A model generated the notes under the pieces. The model was not told the DNA's origin. It did not search any database and saw nothing but the letters and a program-made list of their open reading frames with translations. A program made the position numbers and the translations under genes. A stretch of DNA of 64,000 nucleotides from Parvibaculum sp. Its GTDB lineage: Bacteria > Pseudomonadota > Alphaproteobacteria > Parvibaculales > Parvibaculaceae. Each line of letters opens with the position of its first letter. Within the stretch, counting starts at the first letter, position 1. The DNA is taken from NCBI RefSeq assembly GCF_030651915.1, contig NZ_JAUSBV010000008.1:186001-250000 (forward strand), given 5' to 3'. Below are positions 24,850 to 32,093 of this stretch, piece by piece.

Positions 24850-25695
24850 ATGAAATTTGAGGGAACGAAGGATTACGTTGCCACCGACGACCTGCGTGTG
24901 GCGGTCAACGCGGCGATCACGCTGCAGCGTCCGCTGCTGGTCAAGGGCGAGCCCGGCACCGGCAAGACGGTGCTGGCCGAGGAGATCGCCAAGGCGATCG
25001 ACGCCGAACTGATCACCTGGAACATCAAGTCGACCACCAAGGCGCATCAGGGCCTTTATGAATATGACGCGGTCTCGCGCCTGCGCGACAGCCAGCTCGG
25101 CGACGAGCGCGTCAGGGATATCCGCAACTACATTTCCAAGGGCAAGCTCTGGGAAGCCTTCGAGCGCAAGAAGCGCCCGATCCTGCTGATCGACGAGATC
25201 GACAAGGCCGATATCGAGTTTCCGAACGACCTGCTGCAGGAACTCGACCGGATGGAATTCTACGTCTACGAGACCAACGAGACCATCAAGGCCGAAATCC
25301 GCCCCATCGTCATCATCACCTCCAACAACGAAAAGGAACTGCCCGACGCCTTCCTGCGCCGCTGCTTCTTCCACTACATCAAGTTCCCGGAAGAAGACAC
25401 GATGCGCGCCATCATCGATGTCCACTTCCCGGGCCTCAAGGGCAAGCTGGTGCAGGAAGCACTCAACATCTTCTACGAGATCCGCGAAGTCCCGGGCTTG
25501 AAAAAGAAGCCCTCGACCTCCGAGCTGCTCGACTGGCTGAAGCTGCTGCTCTCGGAAGACATCTCGCCGGAAACGCTGCGCGAGAAGGACCCGACCAAGC
25601 TGATCCCGCCGCTCCACGGCGCGCTGCTGAAAAACGAGCAGGACGTCCACCTCTTCGAACGCCTGGCCTTCCTGGCACGCCGGGAACGGAACTGA
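24850..25695 (+). CDS. MoxR-family AAA ATPase
   Basis: MoxR ATPases act as chaperones with von Willebrand A proteins, for example CoxD with CoxE in metal-cofactor maturation. The 281-residue protein has Walker A GEPGTGKT (about residues 35-42), Walker B PILLIDEIDKAD, sensor 1 IVIITSNNEKELPDAFLRRC with the arginine finger, and a C-terminal helical lid. Its likely partner, the VWA protein at 27418-28593, is 1.7 kb away on the same strand, separated by unrelated genes. It is followed by a terminator. Confidence 0.9.
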   Translation: MKFEGTKDYVATDDLRVAVNAAITLQRPLLVKGEPGTGKTVLAEEIAKAIDAELITWNIKSTTKAHQGLYEYDAVSRLRDSQLGDERVRDIRNYISKGKLWEAFERKKRPILLIDEIDKADIEFPNDLLQELDRMEFYVYETNETIKAEIRPIVIITSNNEKELPDAFLRRCFFHYIKFPEEDTMRAIIDVHFPGLKGKLVQEALNIFYEIREVPGLKKKPSTSELLDWLKLLLSEDISPETLREKDPTKLIPPLHGALLKNEQDVHLFERLAFLARRERN

Positions 25696-25758
25696 CACCC
25701 TTCTTCGTCATGGCCCGGCCCTCCGATCTGGCGGGCCATACAAGTCTTTAACAAGCAA

Positions 25759-25787
25759 AGCCCGCGCCTCATCCGCGCGGGCTTTTC
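25759..25787 (+). terminator. Terminator after the MoxR gene
   Basis: A 9-bp stem AGCCCGCGC/GCGCGGGCT (25759-25767, 25775-25783) with a 7-base loop and TTTT. Confidence 0.75.
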
Positions 25788-25809
25788 ACTATCGGATGAG
25801 ATCGCACCC

Positions 25810-26421
25810 GTGAACGACAAGACTCACGATCCGAAGACCCTCGCCTTCTACGACGCCGAAGCGGCGGCCTATGCCGCGCGCGGTGACAGGAGCAATGTGA
25901 GCGGATCGCTTGGCGCCTTCCTCGCCCATCTCGCGCCAGGCGCGCATGTCCTCGACCTCGGCTCCGGCGACGGGCGCCATGCGGTGGCGATGATCGAGGC
26001 AGGCTTCGAGGTAACGCCGCTCGACGGTTCCGCCGGTCTCGCCGCCATCGCAAGCCGCCACCTCGGCAAACCCGTTCGCGTCGCGCGCTTCGACGAAATC
26101 GAGGACGTTGAGGCCTTCGACGCCGTCTGGGCCCACGCCTCGCTTCTCCATGTACCGCGCGACTCCATCGTCGGCATCCTTGCCCGTGTCCACCGGGCGC
26201 TGAAACCGGGCGGCCGCCTCTTCGCAAGCTTCAAGTCAGGCGACGCAGAAGGACGCGACACGCTCGGCCGCTACTACAACTATCCCTCGAAGGATGAACT
26301 CGCCGCCTGGATCGCGGCGAGCGCGCGCTGGTCCGGCGTGGAGATTGAGGAAACCGGCGGCAGCGGCTATGACGGCAAGCCGACCGAGTGGCTTTTTCTG
26401 CATGCGCTGAGGGATGAATAG
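25810..26421 (+). CDS. Class I SAM-dependent methyltransferase
   Basis: A 203-residue methyltransferase with the glycine-rich motif I HVLDLGSGDGRHAVAM, an acidic post-I loop, and a VWAHASLLHVPRDSI motif near residues 105-120 that resembles other small-molecule methyltransferases. The C-terminal SGYDGKPTEWLFLHAL fits the family. The start is a GTG; there is no strong ribosome site. The substrate is unknown. It follows the MoxR terminator and probably has its own promoter. Confidence 0.85.
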   Translation: MNDKTHDPKTLAFYDAEAAAYAARGDRSNVSGSLGAFLAHLAPGAHVLDLGSGDGRHAVAMIEAGFEVTPLDGSAGLAAIASRHLGKPVRVARFDEIEDVEAFDAVWAHASLLHVPRDSIVGILARVHRALKPGGRLFASFKSGDAEGRDTLGRYYNYPSKDELAAWIAASARWSGVEIEETGGSGYDGKPTEWLFLHALRDE

Positions 26422-26484
26422 CCTCCCGCCCCCAAAAAAACTTATCCCCACCCTGCTTTCAGCCCCCATCTTATGTGTACCGCC

Positions 26485-26675
26485 TTCAAGAGGGATGCTC
26501 CGGAGCGTCCGTTGCATGAAGGTTTGGGCGGCGCCTGCGCCGCCGGGGAAGTAACGCACCCCGGCGCTCCGGGGCTCCCGATGCGAGAAGGGCGCGGGCA
26601 CTATGACCCGCTCGGCAAGACGGTTCCTCTTCGGAAGAACCCGAAGCTGTTGGGTGGATGAGGGCATCGGGGCAA
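26485..26675 (+). ncRNA. Probable 6S RNA-like structured RNA
   Basis: Outer stems GATGC/GCATC (26494-26498, 26664-26668) and CGTCC/GGATG, with an internal loop, resemble the closing stem of 6S RNA. Inside are hairpins GGCGGCG/CGCCGCC, CCCCGG/CCGGGG, GCGGG/CCCGC, and GGTTCCTC-TTCG-GAAGAACC. The last one sits where E. coli 6S has its 3' central-bubble hairpin. GGCGCTCCG and, later, GAGAAG also occur in E. coli 6S in this order. 6S RNA inhibits sigma-70 RNA polymerase in stationary phase. Strand and ends are inferred; the neighbouring genes are not the usual gammaproteobacterial 6S neighbours. Confidence 0.5.
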
Positions 26676-26684
26676 AAACGTCGT

Positions 26685-26746
26685 GCGCGGAGTGTCTTCG
26701 GGCGCTCAAAAAACAAATTAGAGTCGCGGTCGAAGTCACTCCGCGC
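26685..26746. repeat. 16-base inverted repeat with 30-base loop
   Basis: GCGCGGAGTGTCTTCG at 26685-26700 and CGAAGTCACTCCGCGC at 26731-26746 pair at 15 of 16 positions. There is an A-tract in the loop. It may be an RNA hairpin at the 3' side of the structured RNA, or an operator. Confidence 0.6.
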
Positions 26747-26801
26747 CCCTCTATATCTCTGGCCGAACCCGCATGTCGCCCGCGGGGCCGTTTCCGCGTG
26801 T

Positions 26802-27326
26802 CTAATCGGGCTCCGGCACGATCAACGGTTGCTCGCCAAGAAAATCCGCAAGGTCGGCTGCTCGCTCCATCGTCGTTTCCGTCAGACAGGCCGCATACAT
26901 TTGCAGATACATCGTCCCCATCGGCAGCAGGAATCGCTGGCAGCGCGCCTCGCGATAAGCCGCATAGGCGACACCGCTGACCTCCACATAATCGGTCAAC
27001 CGCTGGTCCTCGATGTCGAAAACCGCACGCTCCCGCGCTTTCGCGACACCCTCCCAATAGCCCAGCGCCGCGCCCTGGCACTGGTTCATCGCATGCGTGG
27101 TCCAGTCGCCTTGCTCGGCGCAGGCCGTGAAATAGGCATCGCTGCATTGCCGGGGCGCGTCGCCCCCCTCTTCCTCGCTCGATGCGGCGACAAGACAGGC
27201 CTCGATCAGGCTCCCGGCCGCGCCCTCGGCAAGCCAGGGATTGTCCGGCGGCTCGGCACAAGCCGCCCCGCCAAAACCCATAAAAACGGCAAGAACCGGC
27301 AAGAATCTCAACTTGACCATCTTCAT
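26802..27326 (-). CDS. Secreted LprI/DUF1311-like protein
   Basis: A 174-residue exported protein: signal peptide RFLPVLAVFMGFGGAACAE, then a helical Cys-containing domain (CSDAYFTACAEQGDWTTHAMNQCQGAALGYWE; later C pairs near 130 and 148) typical of the lysozyme-inhibitor LprI N-terminal family (DUF1311). The Cys residues probably form disulfides in the periplasm. It is on the minus strand, between the RNA candidate and the VWA gene, and stands alone. Its target is unknown. Confidence 0.75.
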   Translation of the reverse strand: MKMVKLRFLPVLAVFMGFGGAACAEPPDNPWLAEGAAGSLIEACLVAASSEEEGGDAPRQCSDAYFTACAEQGDWTTHAMNQCQGAALGYWEGVAKARERAVFDIEDQRLTDYVEVSGVAYAAYREARCQRFLLPMGTMYLQMYAACLTETTMERAADLADFLGEQPLIVPEPD

Positions 27327-27417
27327 AAATGAACCGTCCGAGCCCCTTCATTCTGCGGCCTTGAGGCCCTAAACTGCCGCCAACGCGCCATTCACCGAAT
27401 TAAGCCCGGAAAACCTC

Positions 27418-28593
27418 ATGTTCGTCCATTTCTTCCATGAACTCAAAAAAGCCAATGTACCGGTTTCGCTCCGCGAATATCTGACCCTGCTTGAGGCGAT
27501 GGACTCGGACATCATCGACCGCAAGGTTGAGGACTTCTACTACCTCTCCCGCGCGTCACTGGTGAAGGACGAACGAAACCTCGACAAATTCGACGTCGTC
27601 TTCGGTCATGTCTTCAAGGGACTGGAACTGGTCGGCGACGGCGAGCTCGCCAACATACCGGAAGAATGGCTGAAGGCGCTGACCGAAAAATTCCTGACCG
27701 ATGAAGAAAAAGCGCAGATCGAGGCGCTGGGCGGCTGGGAAAAGATCATGGAAGAGCTGCAGAAGCGGCTTGAGGAACAGAAGGAACGCCACGAAGGCGG
27801 CAACAAGTGGATCGGCACGGGCGGCACATCGCCCTTCGGTGCCAATGGCTACAACCCTGAAGGCATCCGCATCGGTCAGAAGGAAGGCCGTCACGGCAAG
27901 GCCGTCAAGGTCTGGGACAAGCGTGAATACAAGAACCTCGACGACCAGGTCGAGCTCGGCACCCGCAACATCAAGGTCGCCTTGCGTCGTCTGCGCCGCT
28001 TCGCCCGCGAAGGCGCGCCGACCGAACTCGATCTCGACGGCACCATCAAGGCGACCGCGCATCAGGGCTATCTCGACCTGATCATGCGCCCCGAGCGCCG
28101 CAACAAGATCAACGTGCTGATCTTTTTCGACATTGGCGGCTCGATGGACAGCCACATCAAGCTCTGCGAGGAACTGTTCTCGGCCGCGCGCACCGAATTC
28201 AAAAACCTCGAATATTTCTACTTCCACAACTGCCTCTATGAAGGCGTCTGGAAGGACAACCGCCGCCGCCATGCCGAGAAAATGTCGACATGGGACGTGC
28301 TCCACAAATATCCGTCCGACTACAAGGTCATCTTCGTCGGCGATGCCACCATGAGCCCCTACGAAATCACCTATGCCGGCGGCTCGGTCGAGCATTGGAA
28401 CGAAGAGCCCGGCGGCATCTGGCTTGAGCGCGTCAACCAGATTTACGAAAGCGCCATCTGGATCAACCCGATCCCGGAGCGCCACTGGGAATACACGCCT
28501 TCTCTCCAGATCATCAAACAGATCATGGGCGAACGCATGTTCCCGCTGACGCTGGAAGGCCTCGACCACGCGATGCGTGAGCTCTCGCGCTAG
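27418..28593 (+). CDS. VWA domain protein, CoxE-like, partner of MoxR
   Basis: A 391-residue protein with an N-terminal helical region (FVHFFHELKKANVPVSLREYL) and a C-terminal von Willebrand A domain with a MIDAS-like motif DIGGSMDSH at about residues 238-246 (CoxE-type, D-x-G-x-S) and a VIFVGDATMSPYEI segment. CoxE proteins work with MoxR ATPases in maturation or chaperone roles. The likely partner is the MoxR gene at 24850. The 3' end meets the ABC ATPase gene tail to tail, overlapping by 4 bp. Confidence 0.85.
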   Translation: MFVHFFHELKKANVPVSLREYLTLLEAMDSDIIDRKVEDFYYLSRASLVKDERNLDKFDVVFGHVFKGLELVGDGELANIPEEWLKALTEKFLTDEEKAQIEALGGWEKIMEELQKRLEEQKERHEGGNKWIGTGGTSPFGANGYNPEGIRIGQKEGRHGKAVKVWDKREYKNLDDQVELGTRNIKVALRRLRRFAREGAPTELDLDGTIKATAHQGYLDLIMRPERRNKINVLIFFDIGGSMDSHIKLCEELFSAARTEFKNLEYFYFHNCLYEGVWKDNRRRHAEKMSTWDVLHKYPSDYKVIFVGDATMSPYEITYAGGSVEHWNEEPGGIWLERVNQIYESAIWINPIPERHWEYTPSLQIIKQIMGERMFPLTLEGLDHAMRELSR

Positions 28594-29294
28594 CGCCGCG
28601 TATCGCTGTCGATCTTCCCGTCGACCAGATGCACATTGCGCGGCGCCGCGTCTGCGAAATCCTTGTCATGCGTGACCGCAATCACGGTGCGGCCCTGCTT
28701 CGCGGCGAGGTCGGCGAAAATGCCTTGCACGATTTCACTGTTGCGCATGTCGAGATTGCCGGTCGGCTCGTCGGCGAGAATCACCGCCGGGTCGTTGGCG
28801 AGCGCACGGGCAACCGCGACGCGCTGGCGCTGTCCGCCTGAAAGCTGGTCGGGCCGCTTCTTGGCCTGATCGTCGATTTCGAAATCCCTCAGCAGAGACA
28901 TACCGCGTTCGTGAATCTCGCTCTCGCTCAGACGTCCGAGCCGGAGCATCGGCAGCGTGACATTCTGCAGGACGGTGAACTCCGGCAGCAGAAAATGAAA
29001 CTGGAACACGAAGCCGAGCTTGGCGAGACGCACTTCGGCGAGCTTATCGACCGAGTAGCCCGACGTGTCTTCGCCATCGATGAACACATGACCTTTGGTC
29101 GGCAGGTCAAGCAATCCGAGCAGGTAGAGCAGCGACGACTTGCCGGAGCCGGAGGGCCCTGTAACGCTGACGAACTCGCCGCGTCGAATCGAAAGGTCGA
29201 TATCGCGCACCAGGGTCACCGGCACCGCTTCCTGCAGGATGCGCGTGACGCCCCTGAGTTCGATGACCGGCACCTCGCCGGCGGTCGCGTTCAT
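28590..29294 (-). CDS. ABC exporter ATPase (LolD/MacB-type)
   Basis: A 234-residue ATP-binding subunit: Walker A GPSGSGKSS, signature LSGGQRQRVAVARALA, Walker B VILADEPTGNLD, and H-loop VIAVTHDKDF. The class is the LolD/MacB/DevA type, which drives lipoprotein release or export through a tripartite pump. I start at the ATG at 29294, which overlaps the permease stop by 4 bp; longer frames upstream read into the permease. Operon order is adaptor, permease, ATPase. Confidence 0.92.
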   Translation of the reverse strand: MNATAGEVPVIELRGVTRILQEAVPVTLVRDIDLSIRRGEFVSVTGPSGSGKSSLLYLLGLLDLPTKGHVFIDGEDTSGYSVDKLAEVRLAKLGFVFQFHFLLPEFTVLQNVTLPMLRLGRLSESEIHERGMSLLRDFEIDDQAKKRPDQLSGGQRQRVAVARALANDPAVILADEPTGNLDMRNSEIVQGIFADLAAKQGRTVIAVTHDKDFADAAPRNVHLVDGKIDSDTRR

Positions 29295-30541
29295 GTTGCA
29301 CCTCGGATGATGTCGACGGGCCTGACCTGCGCCGCCTTGCGCGCCGGAAACCACGCCGCAGCAACCGCCGACGAAACCGCAAAAAGTCCGCCAATGCCGA
29401 ACTGGAAAAACCCGATGGCAAGCGGCAGGCGCTGCGTGTCCATCAGGCCCGGCACGTTGATCTCGACCGAGCCGAGCATTTGCAGCAACACCAGCCCGAT
29501 CCCCCAGCCAAGCACCATGCCGATCAATCCGACAAACACGCCCTGCACCAGAAAAATCCACTGAATGTCGGCGGCCCGAAACCCCATCGACATGAGGATC
29601 GCGATGTCGCGCCTCTTTTCCATCACGATGGTCGAAATGATGTTGAATATCCCGAAGGAAGCGACGGCCATGATCGCCCCGACGATCGAATAGGTAATGA
29701 CGTTGCGGATGACAAACAGACCCAGAAAGTCCCGGTTCACTTCCTGCCAGGATTCCGTGCGATAGCCCCAGCGCGCTTCAAGCTGGGCGGCTATATCCTC
29801 GGCGATGTCGGGATCGGCTATCTTGATGCGGATACGATTGGCGATGAACGGCTTGTCGAGAAGGACCTGCGCATCCTTAATCAGCATATAGGCCTGACCT
29901 TCATCGAGCAGCAGGTTGCCGGTGCGGAAGATGCCGACCACTTTCATCCGCCGGACCAGCCCGGTCGGCGACACCACGGTCGCAAGATCGTCCATGCCGA
30001 GGCCAAGGCGGGTTGCCATGCCGCGGCCGATGACCATGCCCTGCGACGAGGTCTTGAGGCGCATAAGGCTGCCTTCGCGCATATTGTCCTCTATCGTCGT
30101 CAGGAACCTCTCCTTCTCGGGATCGATCCCCGCGATGCCGGCACTGGCATCCTTGGACGCATAGCGGACAATTGCCTGTCCCATGAGCGCCGCCTCGGCG
30201 ATCACGCCGGGCTGCTGCGACAGTTCCTCGACTTTTGCACCGTGATTTTTGATGCCGCGCAGATATTCGCGCGGCTTGGTGCTGGAAAGCGTCACCGCGC
30301 CCTCGGGAAACGCCATGAAAACCGGCTGCGGTGCGGCGGCGCGGAATTCGTCCTTGATGGTGATGTGCGGCGCATTGTCGAGCAGCCGCCGCACCATGTC
30401 CTGTTCCGAACCCGACATCAGCGCCGACGTGGCAACGAAAAATCCGACGCCGAGCGCCACGCCCAGCGTCGAAACGATGGTCTGCCGTCGCCGATAGGAA
30501 AGCTGGGCAGCCGCAATGCCGATGCTGACGCGCCAGAACAT
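29291..30541 (-). CDS. ABC exporter permease (FtsX/MacB-PCD family)
   Basis: A 416-residue permease: N-terminal membrane helix (TIVSTLGVALGVGFFVATSALM), a large periplasmic MacB-type domain (about residues 45-275), then three membrane helices in the C-terminal FtsX domain (VITYSIVGAIMAVASFGIFNII, VFVGLIGMVLGWGIGLVLL, and FGIGGLFAVSSAVAAAWFPA). EKRRDIAILMSMGFRAADI is the coupling-helix motif. It lies between the adaptor gene (9-bp gap) and the ATPase gene (4-bp overlap). Together they form a DevBCA/MacAB-like exporter; the substrate is unknown. Confidence 0.9.
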   Translation of the reverse strand: MFWRVSIGIAAAQLSYRRRQTIVSTLGVALGVGFFVATSALMSGSEQDMVRRLLDNAPHITIKDEFRAAAPQPVFMAFPEGAVTLSSTKPREYLRGIKNHGAKVEELSQQPGVIAEAALMGQAIVRYASKDASAGIAGIDPEKERFLTTIEDNMREGSLMRLKTSSQGMVIGRGMATRLGLGMDDLATVVSPTGLVRRMKVVGIFRTGNLLLDEGQAYMLIKDAQVLLDKPFIANRIRIKIADPDIAEDIAAQLEARWGYRTESWQEVNRDFLGLFVIRNVITYSIVGAIMAVASFGIFNIISTIVMEKRRDIAILMSMGFRAADIQWIFLVQGVFVGLIGMVLGWGIGLVLLQMLGSVEINVPGLMDTQRLPLAIGFFQFGIGGLFAVSSAVAAAWFPARKAAQVRPVDIIRGAT

Positions 30542-30550
30542 GGGAAACCT

Positions 30551-31603
30551 CTAGCTGCCGTCGCGCGCCCGCACACGCTGGCCTTCGGCGAGGCCCACCT
30601 GTGGATTGACGATGATCATGTCCGCATCCGAAAGACCCGAGAGAATTTCGGCTGCCGTACTCCCCACAGCGCCGAGCGTTACCGGCCGGAGCTGCGCCTG
30701 GCCTCCATCGACGATCCAGACGGAAGCCCCTGCCAGCGCCGACAGTGGCACAAGCAGCGCATTTTCTTCACGCCGCACGACGATGTTGATTTCGGTCGTC
30801 ATACCGGAGACCAGCGGCGTGTCGGCGGGCAATTCGATATAGATGCGATAGGTCCGGGCCACCGGATCGCCATGCGGCGTGATCCCGCTGACAGTTCCCC
30901 CAAGAATCTGTCCGGCGAAGGCGTCGGCCCGGATCAGCGCCTCCTGTCCACGCTCGACTTTCAGGATGTCTTCCTCATCCACTTCGGCGTCGATTTGCAA
31001 CGCCGACGCATCGCCTACCATGAAAAGCACTTGCCCCGGCTGTGCCATATCGCCGATCTTGAGCTGGTTTTCGGAACGCAGGATCGTGCCGGAAATGGGC
31101 GCGGTAATGAAATGTTCGTCGAGCCGCGCTTGCGCTCCCTTCAATGCCGCGACGGCGGCCGCATGCGCGGTCTCCATCTGGTCGAGAACGGCGGCGCTCA
31201 CATGCCCGGAACGGCGCAGCGTGCGCGTGCGCTCAAGTTCCGAGACAGCGAGTTGCAACCGTGCGCTGAGCTCCTGAACGCGGGAGATTTCTTCTCGTGC
31301 GTCAATCACGGCCAGTACATGCCCCGCCTCGACGGCTGCACCTTCCCGCGCGAGCACTTCGGTCAGCCTGCCGGAAATCTTGGTACCGACTCGTGCATAG
31401 GCGATGGGCTCGACCGTCCCAGTGGCGTAAACGGCCTCCACAGCCGTCCCGCGCGTCGGCGTTGCCGTTTGAATGGCCGGCGCGCGCAGAAACAGAAAAT
31501 AGACCGCAGCCAACAGAAGAATGGCGAGGGCAATGCCGCCACCCCAGATCGTGCGCTGTCGCAAAATGCCTCCGCCGCTGGTCAGGCTGTTCACAGATGG
31601 CAT
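30551..31603 (-). CDS. Periplasmic adaptor of ABC exporter (HlyD/MacA-like)
   Basis: A 350-residue membrane-fusion protein. Start chosen at the ATG at 31603, 32 residues before the membrane anchor (WGGGIALAILLLAAVYFLFL). Biotinyl-lipoyl-like segments (VGTKISGRLTEVLAREGAAVEAGHVLAVID and FITAPISGTILRSENQLKIGD) flank a short coiled coil, followed by a beta-barrel and a C-terminal VRAR tail. It is the first gene of the adaptor-permease-ATPase operon, divergent from the membrane-protein gene at 31683. Confidence 0.9.
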   Translation of the reverse strand: MPSVNSLTSGGGILRQRTIWGGGIALAILLLAAVYFLFLRAPAIQTATPTRGTAVEAVYATGTVEPIAYARVGTKISGRLTEVLAREGAAVEAGHVLAVIDAREEISRVQELSARLQLAVSELERTRTLRRSGHVSAAVLDQMETAHAAAVAALKGAQARLDEHFITAPISGTILRSENQLKIGDMAQPGQVLFMVGDASALQIDAEVDEEDILKVERGQEALIRADAFAGQILGGTVSGITPHGDPVARTYRIYIELPADTPLVSGMTTEINIVVRREENALLVPLSALAGASVWIVDGGQAQLRPVTLGAVGSTAAEILSGLSDADMIIVNPQVGLAEGQRVRARDGS

Positions 31604-31682
31604 CTTGTATAGCAGAGTCGGCCGGAAGATGCGCGCGGGCCGCATGGGCGATTTATCACATCGAGGATCAGGAGAAAGAGGG

Positions 31683-32093
31683 ATGAGCGGAAACGAGACG
31701 CAGACAAGGGTGATCCGGGGCTTTGCCTGGGTCGATCTGGCGATCACCTTGCCTTTCGCCCTGCCCTTCATCGCCGAAGCAGTGATTGCCTTGCTTTATT
31801 TCGTCGACAGATGGCTCGGTTTCGGCACGCCATCGATCATGTTCGAGGCAGGGCCCTTCGGCTTGATGTTCGTTCATATCATGGGCGTGCTGGGCGTTCT
31901 CTGGGCGATGGCGCGGTTGCGCCGCCCGGAAGCCGATCTGGCGTGGATGGATGTCCGCGCGCGCCTCGCCGTGATGGCGCTGATTCTCTATGCGATCACG
32001 CTTGGCGCAACGCCGGTATTGTGGCTTTTCGTGGTCACGGAGGTTGCCGGGAGCGCCGCGCAATTCGCGGTGCTGCGACAAAAATCAACTTAG
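31683..32093 (+). CDS. Four-helix membrane protein of unknown function
   Basis: A 136-residue protein with an AGGAGAAAGAGGG ribosome site before the ATG and about four hydrophobic helices (VDLAITLPFALPFIAEAVIALLYF, PFGLMFVHIMGVLGVLWAMA, LAVMALILYAITLGATPVLWLFV, the last long). I do not recognise the family. It is divergent from the adaptor gene and its stop interlocks with that of dnaE2 (4-bp overlap of stop codons). Confidence 0.75.
   Translation: MSGNETQTRVIRGFAWVDLAITLPFALPFIAEAVIALLYFVDRWLGFGTPSIMFEAGPFGLMFVHIMGVLGVLWAMARLRRPEADLAWMDVRARLAVMALILYAITLGATPVLWLFVVTEVAGSAAQFAVLRQKST

Larger units (their letters stand above)
26422..26801. other. 380-bp gap holding a structured RNA candidate and an inverted repeat
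   Basis: No credible protein gene. Contains the 6S-like RNA (about 26485-26675) and a 16-base inverted repeat (26685-26746). The open frames here on the minus strand extend the LprI-like gene backwards through hairpin sequence and are not convincing. Confidence 0.7.

Noticed and set aside
26236-27351. A 371-residue minus-strand frame over the 26.4-26.8 kb gap
   Set aside because: It runs through the structured RNA candidate and reads the LprI-like gene in the wrong frame.
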